NCBI GenBank assembly: GCA_905479615.1
Contig: CAJQNH010000113.1
Coordinates: forward strand, 1-6,557
Source: an uncultured Eudoraea sp.
GTDB taxonomy: Bacteria; Bacteroidota; Bacteroidia; Flavobacteriales; Flavobacteriaceae
DNA length: 6,557 nucleotides
Direction: 5' to 3'
Position numbers and translations under genes: made by a program
The notes under the pieces: model-generated
What the model was told of the DNA's origin: nothing
The model's database searches: none
Seen by the model: only the letters and a program-made list of their open reading frames with translations
In this document: positions 1 through 5,381 of the stretch, in pieces
Layout of the letters: the number at the start of each line of letters is the position of its first letter
Position numbering within the stretch: the first letter of the stretch is position 1

Positions 1-309
1 CGGACAGCCAAAATTTATATCAATGATATCGGGTTTAGATTTTTCCACAATCTCTACCGAACGCAACATAGAATCCAGGTTGGCGCCAAAAATCTGAATC
101 CCTACAGGCCGCTCTTTCTCATAGATGTCTAGCTTCATTACACTTTTAGCCGCATCGCGGATAAGGCCTTCCGAAGATATAAACTCCGTATATACCAAAT
201 CTGCCCCCTGCTCCTTGCACAAAGCACGAAAAGGAGGGTCACTCACATCCTCCATGGGCGCGAGTAATAAGGGAAATTCCGGCAGAACTATGTCACCAAT
301 TTTCGGCAT
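1..309 (-). CDS. dusB: tRNA-dihydrouridine synthase, DusB type (partial; C-terminal part beyond the left edge)
   Basis: The 103 visible codons encode the start of an FMN-dependent enzyme that reduces uridine to dihydrouridine in tRNA in the cytoplasm. Visible family signatures are LLAPMEDVSDPPFR at about residues 15-28 (start of the TIM barrel and FMN site), ADLVYTEFISSEGL at 36-49, PVGIQIFGANLDSM at 68-81, and DIIDINFGCP ending at 103. Cys102, in the GCP motif, is the residue known in the family to act as general acid on the tRNA uracil. Full members are usually about 320-330 residues, so roughly a third is present. The ATG at 307-309 is chosen because it gives the usual short lead-in before the APMEDVS motif; an ATG 10 bases upstream is out of frame. 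No Shine-Dalgarno sequence is visible. It lies 53 bp downstream of the receptor gene on the same strand and has its own likely promoter at 329-336. The family call is firm; the paralogue (DusB rather than another Dus) is likely but rests on an N-terminal fragment. Confidence 0.93.
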   Translation of the reverse strand, partial: MPKIGDIVLPEFPLLLAPMEDVSDPPFRALCKEQGADLVYTEFISSEGLIRDAAKSVMKLDIYEKERPVGIQIFGANLDSMLRSVEIVEKSKPDIIDINFGCP

Positions 310-328
310 CTGGTATCATTTAGCGCGA

Positions 329-336
329 CAAAATTA
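329..336 (-). promoter_or_regulatory. Bacteroidota-type -7 promoter box for dusB
   Basis: Read on the minus strand these bases are TAATTTTG, an exact match to the Bacteroidota -7 consensus TAnnTTTG. The box ends 19 bases before the dusB ATG, which would leave a leader of only about a dozen bases. No clear -33 TTTG is visible at the usual spacing; a TTTA lies 16 bases upstream at the very end of the receptor gene. The same octamer occurs at a similar distance from two other starts in this window, which raises its credibility. Confidence 0.5.
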
Positions 337-362
337 GAAATAAAGATGGTATTAAAGAGAAT

Positions 363-2774
363 TTATTCGTTTTCAAGTCGTTGGAGCTCGCTTTTCTTTA
401 TGTTGCGATCCGTTTTACTAAGGCGGTAATTCCCCAGGTTATAGGTAAAGCCCAAACGTATAAACTGTGTTTCGGTGTTCTCTAAAAAAGAATTGTCCTG
501 ATTGGCGTAGCGTGTAACAAAGATTGCATTTGCCCTGTTAAAAAGGTCTTCTGCCAAAAGGGAAATCACGGCCCTGTTGTTCCATAAAGATTTACGTAAT
601 CCAACATTCAGTATAATGCTTTCAGACACCTTATAGGAACCAAAGAGGAATCCGCTTAAATAGGTCAAAGAAACTTCACCGGTAAAACTCCTGTCTTTAG
701 TGAGCGTAAAAGAGTTGTTAAGATACCCGTAATACCCGGTCACCCGGTTTGTATAGGTTTCAATAGTACTTTCCTCAGCCAAAAAGGTCTCGTCTTCATA
801 AAAAAGGGAATTATAAAAATAAAGGACCCAAAATGGGGTGATAGCGGTAGAAATAGTAAAATCCAGGCCATATGAGGTGCTCTTCTGCACATTCTGTTTG
901 ATCTGTCTCAAGGTCTGATTTTCATTGTCCTGGAAACTTAATCTACTTATATAGCGTCCGTTGTCTCTATAATAAAGGTCTATGAAATAGGTCTCCTTAA
1001 TGGATAAATTTAAATTTAAATTATGGCTGAAATTAGGGACTAAGTTCGGGTTCCCTTCAAAGTAATTATTTTCGTTAAGAAAATACCGGAATGGGTTCAG
1101 GTCAGAGTATTTAGGACGGGTAAGTTTCCTGCTATAATCAAACGTAAGGCTATTATTTCCCTCAAGTTTCCGGGTAAGGAAAATGGAGGGGAAAAGCTCA
1201 AAATAGTTTTGTGTATTGATCTGTTGCAAAGTTTCCGAATTAGATTCTACATTGGTTTGTTCCGCCCTCAGGCCAAGTTTAAGAAACCATTTCTCCCATT
1301 CCCGGGTAAAGCTTGCATAGCCGGCAAACACCTTTTCCTGATATTTAAAATTATCAGACAGGGCAATGTCAAAGGGAGGTTGGGTGTTGTTTACATCAAA
1401 ATAATCAATGCCGCTTTTAGAATTAATCCATGAGGCTTTTAGTCCGGCTTCAAAATTGCCGGATTTTACAGGGGTATAGAAATCTGCCTGGCCCGTAAAA
1501 ATATTGATGTCCTGAAGGGCATCGGTAGCAAAAGTAAAATTCCGAATAAAGGCCCCGGAAGGATCAAAATAATCACTGGACCCCTCTTGCAGCCGCGATA
1601 ATTCATAATAGGTATAGTGCGCATTCGCCTTTAATGTGGCTCCCTCTTTCTCCAGGCTGCGTTCATAATTGAGATCAAAGGAAAGGTTCACAAGGTCGTC
1701 TTCAATAGTGCTGTTAGTTTGCAGTGTGGAATCTAGCACTCCTGAGCCGTCCCGCATTTCTGTATCCAGCTTATTTACAAATTTCTTATCCGGGGAAAAG
1801 CTAAGGTTGGACGAAAAATTTAACAGATCTCGCTCTCCCGGCTTATAATCCAGGATCAAATTCACCTGCTGGTCCTGAGAACGGGTTGTTTGGTCTAATA
1901 CTGTATTCCAGTCGGCAAACACATCACCCTGATCATTAATAAAATTAATATGGCTGTCTGCTTCTTTAAAATCCTTTCTTGGATTAATTACATAATTTGC
2001 AAAAATACCAAGCTTGTCGTTTTTGTAATAATGACTGGTTCCCAGGCTGTATTTGGCATAGACCGCCTGCGTATATTGCCCTCTGACATTTCCCTTATAC
2101 CCCGGTACTACATTCTCTTTAGTGCGGATATTAATAATGGCCCCATCTGCAGCTTCATAACTGGCCGGAGGGTTTGGAATCACCTCTACAGCCGAAATCA
2201 TATCTCCGGAAAGCCCTTTTAAAAAATCCTGAATTTCGGTTTGGGATAATTGTACTTTACGATCATTGAGATAAACGGTTGCTTGTTGTCCCCGTATTTC
2301 CAAACTGTTCTGCACGATTATAACCCCCGGGGCATTGCGGAGAATATCCCAGGAACTTCCTTCGCCAAGTGCTGTGTTTTCAACATTAAAAATAATCCGG
2401 TCTGCCTTACGCTCTATAGTAGGTTTCTGCCCCGTAACGACCACCTCATTCAGCCATTCGCTATCAGGCTCTAAAATAAGTGCGCCAATTTGTATGTTCC
2501 TTTTTATTTCCAATGCCACCAGGGTAGACTTATGCCCAAAGTATTTTGCCTGCAAATAGTATAGGTCTTCCGGGATATCTTTCAGGGTAAAACGTCCCGT
2601 TTCATCTGCCGAAATTCCTTTTACCTGCGTATTATCCAATGCTTTCAGAAGTATCACGTTTGCAAATGGAAGTGGTTTCCCGTCTGAATCTTTTACAGAT
2701 CCGGTTACCTCAAAGGTCTGGCTGGCCATGGCTAAGGGTAATATTCCTAACAAGAATAGTATGGGGAATCTCAC
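363..2774 (-). CDS. TonB-dependent-receptor-like outer-membrane beta-barrel protein with N-terminal carboxypeptidase-regulatory-like domain
   Basis: The 803-residue protein has a signal peptide (residues 1 to about 17, AMA before Ser18). A carboxypeptidase-regulatory-like Ig fold follows at about 22-103, with GSVKDSDGKPLPFANV and the DETGRFTLKDIP turn. The LNEVVVTG junction is at 108-115, then a plug-like domain to about 218 with DILRNAPGV, VYLNDRKV and the segment ending ADGAIINIRTK. The rest is an outer-membrane barrel of alternating strands, as in the 'outer membrane beta-barrel protein' family of Bacteroidota (Pfam OMP_b-brl_3 type). The last strand, FIRLGFTYNLGNYRL, is followed by an 18-residue charged tail. 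Length is normal for the family. It probably imports, or acts in handling of, an unknown ligand at the outer membrane; the sequence does not reveal the substrate. The start is a GTG: an in-frame TAA lies 15 bases upstream, and the first internal ATG (codon 16) would remove the signal peptide. It lies 186 bp after the M28 peptidase gene on the same strand. No SusD-like partner is visible, so this is not a typical SusC/D pair. Confidence 0.9.
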   Translation of the reverse strand: MRFPILFLLGILPLAMASQTFEVTGSVKDSDGKPLPFANVILLKALDNTQVKGISADETGRFTLKDIPEDLYYLQAKYFGHKSTLVALEIKRNIQIGALILEPDSEWLNEVVVTGQKPTIERKADRIIFNVENTALGEGSSWDILRNAPGVIIVQNSLEIRGQQATVYLNDRKVQLSQTEIQDFLKGLSGDMISAVEVIPNPPASYEAADGAIINIRTKENVVPGYKGNVRGQYTQAVYAKYSLGTSHYYKNDKLGIFANYVINPRKDFKEADSHINFINDQGDVFADWNTVLDQTTRSQDQQVNLILDYKPGERDLLNFSSNLSFSPDKKFVNKLDTEMRDGSGVLDSTLQTNSTIEDDLVNLSFDLNYERSLEKEGATLKANAHYTYYELSRLQEGSSDYFDPSGAFIRNFTFATDALQDINIFTGQADFYTPVKSGNFEAGLKASWINSKSGIDYFDVNNTQPPFDIALSDNFKYQEKVFAGYASFTREWEKWFLKLGLRAEQTNVESNSETLQQINTQNYFELFPSIFLTRKLEGNNSLTFDYSRKLTRPKYSDLNPFRYFLNENNYFEGNPNLVPNFSHNLNLNLSIKETYFIDLYYRDNGRYISRLSFQDNENQTLRQIKQNVQKSTSYGLDFTISTAITPFWVLYFYNSLFYEDETFLAEESTIETYTNRVTGYYGYLNNSFTLTKDRSFTGEVSLTYLSGFLFGSYKVSESIILNVGLRKSLWNNRAVISLLAEDLFNRANAIFVTRYANQDNSFLENTETQFIRLGFTYNLGNYRLSKTDRNIKKSELQRLENE

Positions 2775-2960
2775 AATATCGGTAGGTTAGTCTGTAAAGC
2801 TATAAAATAATTTACTTTATACACGAAAAAAGACGGTGATTGTTGCTAAGTATCCTATTGGCCTTCTCTGCATTCTTCTGTAGAATTCTTTACGCTTTTT
2901 CTTAGATATGAACTATTTACAGCCTAATAAACAAGCTTAACCAAACACTATGCCTCCGGT
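2775..2960. other. Intergenic gap between the peptidase and receptor genes
   Basis: This 186-bp AT-rich gap separates two same-strand genes. I see no convincing open reading frame, no tRNA-like fold and no strong hairpin followed by a U-run that would mark a terminator for the peptidase gene. Minus-strand T-runs exist (near 2826-2831 and 2895-2900) but without a clear GC stem before them. The gap is long enough to hold a separate promoter for the receptor gene, so the two genes need not be one operon. Confidence 0.5.
2795..2802 (-). promoter_or_regulatory. Weak candidate -7 box for the receptor gene
   Basis: On the minus strand the bases read TAGCTTTA, seven of eight positions of TAnnTTTG with the final G replaced by A. 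It ends 20 bases before the GTG start, like the better boxes in this window. A T-rich stretch (TTTTTTCG) sits 21 bases upstream at 2824-2831 but is not a clean TTTG -33 element. In AT-rich DNA such a match can easily arise by chance. Confidence 0.25.
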
Positions 2961-4184
2961 TTAGAATGTAATTGGGGCCTTAAGGGTTTGGTCATTGCGC
3001 AGTACCTGCACCGTGGTTGTATCTCCGGGGTCAAAAGCGGACAGGGCGCGCATATAACTCATCATATCTACAACGGTACTATCTCCAAGTTGAACAACGA
3101 CATCTCCTTTCTGTAACCCTGCTTTTTGTGCGGGTTTATCTTCACTTATACCATCAATACGCATGCCTTTACCTTCAAAGAGATAATCGGGGATTACCCC
3201 CAGGGTTACTTTAAACCTTGGGACCTCATCGCTTTCATTTTTGGTTTTTCTAAAAGCCAGTTTTTTATCATCGTCCAATTCCTGAACAAGGCTGAACAAA
3301 TACGAGCTAATCAGTCGCATCCCCTCATAATTCAATTTCTCTGCATCATCTGAGGGCTTATGATAATCTTCATGCTGTCCTGTAAAAAAATGTAAGACCG
3401 GGATATCCTGCAAATAGAATGAAGTATGGTCAGAAGGGCCTACCCCCGATTCTTTTAACACCAGTTTAAACCCGGGATTAGAAGCATTTAATACCTGGGG
3501 CCAGATTGGAGAAGTTCCGGTACCACTAACTGAAAGTGTTTTGTCTTCCCTCAGCCTGCCCACCATATCCAGGTTAAGCATATAAGAAACCTCTCCAAGG
3601 TCAAGAGTAGGGTTTTTTGTAAAAAAATTGGAGCCTAATAGTCCCATTTCCTCACCGGAAAAAGTGATAAACAGATAGTTGGTATTGCGTTTTGTACCCT
3701 TGATCTTATTTGCCAGATCCAGGAGCACCACCACGCCGCTGGCGTTGTCATCTGCGCCATTATGAACCGCTGGTTCGCCTCTGTGTAATGAGCCTTCACC
3801 CCCAAACCCCAAATGGTCATAATGGGCCCCGATCACCACGGTATTTGAAGATTTATTGTCTATAAAACCAATAACATTGGTCCCGGTTATTGTGCTGTCG
3901 CCGGCCTCCCGAAAACCTATCTGCTGATGCGGGTCAGTCTTTGGTTTAAAAGTAAAGGTTTGGTAATATGTCCCTGCATTTCCTTTGGGTTCCAGTCCCA
4001 TTTCAACCATCTGTCCCATTATATATTCTGCAGCCATGAGTTCCGCTTCTGTCCCGGTTTCCCTGCCTTTAAATTCATCACTTGCAAGGACCTTAACCAC
4101 TTCTTCCATAGAGGCTAATATGGGGGGTTCGGTTTTACACCCGAGGGCCAGCATAAAAAATACGCCGAGAATTATTTTTTTCAT
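2961..4184 (-). CDS. M28-family zinc metallopeptidase lipoprotein with C-terminal PDZ domain
   Basis: The 407-residue protein starts with a lipoprotein signal peptide; LALGC places the lipidated cysteine at residue 16, so it should be anchored in the cell envelope facing the periplasm or surface. The peptidase domain spans about 95-300 and has the full two-zinc set of family M28: His121 (GAHYDHLG), Asp146 (GADDNASG), Glu178 as base and Glu179 as ligand (FSGEEMGLLG), Asp206 (NLDMVGR) and His275 (DYHKPSD). It is therefore expected to be active, most likely as an aminopeptidase, but M28 also includes carboxypeptidases and glutaminyl cyclase-like enzymes, so the substrate is open. A PDZ domain follows at about 325-400, with AGLQKGDVVVQLGD at 355-368. 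M28 plus PDZ is a known arrangement in this phylum. The ATG at 4182-4184 gives a clean signal peptide; no Shine-Dalgarno is seen. It is divergent from the propeller lipoprotein gene, 38 bp away, and is followed by the receptor gene on the same strand. Confidence 0.94.
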   Translation of the reverse strand: MKKIILGVFFMLALGCKTEPPILASMEEVVKVLASDEFKGRETGTEAELMAAEYIMGQMVEMGLEPKGNAGTYYQTFTFKPKTDPHQQIGFREAGDSTITGTNVIGFIDNKSSNTVVIGAHYDHLGFGGEGSLHRGEPAVHNGADDNASGVVVLLDLANKIKGTKRNTNYLFITFSGEEMGLLGSNFFTKNPTLDLGEVSYMLNLDMVGRLREDKTLSVSGTGTSPIWPQVLNASNPGFKLVLKESGVGPSDHTSFYLQDIPVLHFFTGQHEDYHKPSDDAEKLNYEGMRLISSYLFSLVQELDDDKKLAFRKTKNESDEVPRFKVTLGVIPDYLFEGKGMRIDGISEDKPAQKAGLQKGDVVVQLGDSTVVDMMSYMRALSAFDPGDTTTVQVLRNDQTLKAPITF

Positions 4185-4196
4185 CAGTTTTACATC

Positions 4197-4204
4197 TAAT
4201 TTTG
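4197..4204 (+). promoter_or_regulatory. Bacteroidota-type -7 promoter box for the propeller lipoprotein gene
   Basis: The bases TAATTTTG match TAnnTTTG exactly and end 18 bases before the ATG at 4223. Transcription would begin near 4208-4212, giving a leader of roughly 11-15 bases. The -33 region would fall inside the first codons of the divergent peptidase gene, where only T-runs (4173-4181), not a clean TTTG, are present. The box also decides the start codon: an in-frame TTG at 4202-4204 lies inside it and so upstream of the expected transcript. Confidence 0.55.
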
Positions 4205-4206
4205 TT

Positions 4207-4214
4207 CAAAATTA
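4207..4214 (-). promoter_or_regulatory. Bacteroidota-type -7 promoter box for the M28 peptidase gene
   Basis: Read on the minus strand this is TAATTTTG, an exact TAnnTTTG match ending 22 bases before the peptidase ATG. Transcription would start near 4199-4203, within the opposing box. The -33 region would lie near 4234-4238, inside the first codons of the propeller lipoprotein gene, and shows no clear TTTG on the minus strand. Confidence 0.55.
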
Positions 4215-4222
4215 AGCATCCT

Positions 4223-5329
4223 ATGAAAACTTTGGCAGCCTTCTTCATTTTATTGGCTTTTTTTAGTTGTAAACCCGACTCCAAAAAAACACCTCCGGAT
4301 AAAGACAAACCGGGCTCTGTAATGGCTGGGTCCGACACCCTGATTTATGAAGAAGAAAAGCATTTTAAGTCTATACGTCAGGTCACTTTTGGCGGGGACA
4401 ACGCTGAAGCGTATTGGAGTTTTGACGATAGCAAATTAGTTTTTCAATCAAATAATTCTGCATGGGGAATGCAGTGCGACCAGATGTTTCTTATGAATTT
4501 TGAGGATACTTTCAAGGATAGCCAAGCTCCCATGATAAGTACAGGAATGGGGCGTACTACCTGTGCCTATTTTCTTCCGGATAACGAGCAGTTTGTATAT
4601 GCTTCCACACATTTGGTCAACAAAGAATGCCCCGAAGTTCCCTTGCGTAAAAACGGGAAATACGTTTGGCCGGTATATGATTCCTTCGACATATTTGTGG
4701 CCGATCTAAAAGGCAATATTGTTGCTCAACTTACCAACGAACCCGGCTATGATGCGGAAGCTACTGTTTCTCCCCAGGGCGATAAGATAGTGTTTACCTC
4801 TGGCAGAAGTGGGGATCTTGAATTATATACCATGAATTTAGATGGTACAGAAGTTTTACAAATAACAGATGCGTTGGGTTATGATGGAGGTGCCTTTTTC
4901 TCTCCGGACGGCACAAAAATCATTTTCCGGGCTTCAAGACCAAACACGGATCAAGCAATTGCCGAATATAAAGAGTTGCTTGCCCAGGGATTGGTACAGC
5001 CAACAGAAATGGAGCTTTTTATATGCAATGCCGACGGTAGTGATTTAAAGCAATTGACTTTTCTTGGTAATGCCAACTGGAGTCCTTTCTTTCATCCTTC
5101 AGGGGAAAAGATTCTGTTTTCAAGTAATTTTGAGGCCGAAAAGGGCTTCCCTTTTAATCTCTATCTTATTGATATCGATGGGAAGAATCTGGAACGGATT
5201 ACACATGGAAAAACTTTTGATGCCTTCCCGGTATTTTCCAATAATGGCAAATTCCTGGCTTTTTCAAGTAACCGCAATAATGGCGGAACCCGCGATACCA
5301 ATTTGTTTATTGCAGAGTGGCAGGATTAA
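4223..5329 (+). CDS. TolB/PD40-like six-repeat beta-propeller lipoprotein
   Basis: The 368-residue protein has a lipoprotein signal peptide ending LLAFFSC (lipidated Cys16), then a Lys/Pro/Asp-rich linker to about residue 45. Six WD40-like PD40 repeats follow at about 51-92, 112-163, 166-208, 211-272, 275-320 and 323-366. Each has a version of the 'QLT ... SPDGTKIIFxS ... LYxMNxDG' pattern, clearest in repeats 3 and 4. PD40 propellers resemble the C-terminal domain of TolB and usually bind proteins or ligands; no catalytic residues are evident. Repeat 2 has a loop at about 130-152 and repeat 4 a helix-like insert at about 241-260. Cys85, Cys114 and Cys136 lie in the first two repeats and could form a disulfide outside the cytoplasm. 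The ATG at 4223 is preferred over an in-frame TTG at 4202, which lies inside the -7 box and would spoil the signal peptide by adding seven residues. It is not TolB itself, since the TolB N-terminal domain is missing. It is divergent from the M28 peptidase and 52 bp upstream of lepA. Its specific function is unknown. Confidence 0.88.
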   Translation: MKTLAAFFILLAFFSCKPDSKKTPPDKDKPGSVMAGSDTLIYEEEKHFKSIRQVTFGGDNAEAYWSFDDSKLVFQSNNSAWGMQCDQMFLMNFEDTFKDSQAPMISTGMGRTTCAYFLPDNEQFVYASTHLVNKECPEVPLRKNGKYVWPVYDSFDIFVADLKGNIVAQLTNEPGYDAEATVSPQGDKIVFTSGRSGDLELYTMNLDGTEVLQITDALGYDGGAFFSPDGTKIIFRASRPNTDQAIAEYKELLAQGLVQPTEMELFICNADGSDLKQLTFLGNANWSPFFHPSGEKILFSSNFEAEKGFPFNLYLIDIDGKNLERITHGKTFDAFPVFSNNGKFLAFSSNRNNGGTRDTNLFIAEWQD

Positions 5330-5343
5330 GAAGTAGAAAAATG

Positions 5344-5351
5344 TATCTTTG
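5344..5351 (+). promoter_or_regulatory. Bacteroidota-type -7 promoter box for lepA
   Basis: The bases TATCTTTG match TAnnTTTG exactly, in the 52-bp gap between the propeller lipoprotein gene and lepA and 30 bases before the lepA ATG. No well-placed -33 TTTG is visible; the nearest one, at 5302-5305, is too far upstream. The box suggests lepA can be transcribed independently of the gene before it, although readthrough is also possible because no terminator is seen between them. Confidence 0.5.
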
Positions 5352-5370
5352 CAGCCAATTTGAAATAGCC

Positions 5371-5374
5371 GGAG
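5371..5374 (+). promoter_or_regulatory. Shine-Dalgarno-like GGAG before lepA
   Basis: GGAG ends seven bases before the ATG at 5382, a normal spacing for a ribosome binding site. It is the only clear Shine-Dalgarno-like sequence among the five gene starts in the window; the other four have AT-rich leaders without one, as is common in Bacteroidota. Confidence 0.55.
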
Positions 5375-5381
5375 TAAGAAA

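Larger units (their letters stand above)
4197..4214. repeat. Perfect 8-bp inverted repeat formed by two facing -7 boxes
   Basis: The sequence is TAATTTTG, then TT, then CAAAATTA: two 8-base arms that are exact reverse complements with a 2-base spacer. It sits almost centrally in the 38-bp gap between two divergent lipoprotein genes. Each arm is a full -7 consensus for the gene on its far side. The symmetry could reflect a bidirectional promoter, a dimeric regulator site, or both; the sequence alone cannot separate these. Confidence 0.7.

Noticed and set aside
125..337. A 70-codon plus-strand frame at the left end
   Set aside because: It is antisense to the dusB coding sequence, whose conserved motifs explain the bases fully.
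1950..2559. Several plus-strand frames of 74-90 codons antisense to the receptor gene
   Set aside because: They overlap each other and the conserved plug-domain code on the opposite strand, and have no recognisable content.
2880..2905. A palindromic AGAATTCT and nearby T-run considered as a terminator after the peptidase gene
   Set aside because: The symmetric core is too short and AT-rich to form a stable hairpin, and the T-run is not directly downstream of it on the transcribed strand.
3635..3820. A 61-codon minus-strand frame inside the M28 peptidase gene
   Set aside because: It lies in an alternative frame of the conserved zinc-site region, which clearly codes for the peptidase, and its translation resembles no known protein.
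4127..4151. Lipoprotein surface-export signal just after Cys16 of the M28 peptidase
   Set aside because: The residues after the cysteine (Lys-Thr-Glu-Pro-Pro) only partly resemble the acidic export signals described in Flavobacteriia, so surface versus periplasmic location cannot be called.
4135..4338. A minus-strand reading frame of 67 codons overlapping the divergent promoter and the starts of both lipoprotein genes
   Set aside because: It is antisense to the propeller gene and out of frame with the peptidase gene, runs across both predicted promoters, and encodes no recognisable domain. It is best explained as a shadow frame.
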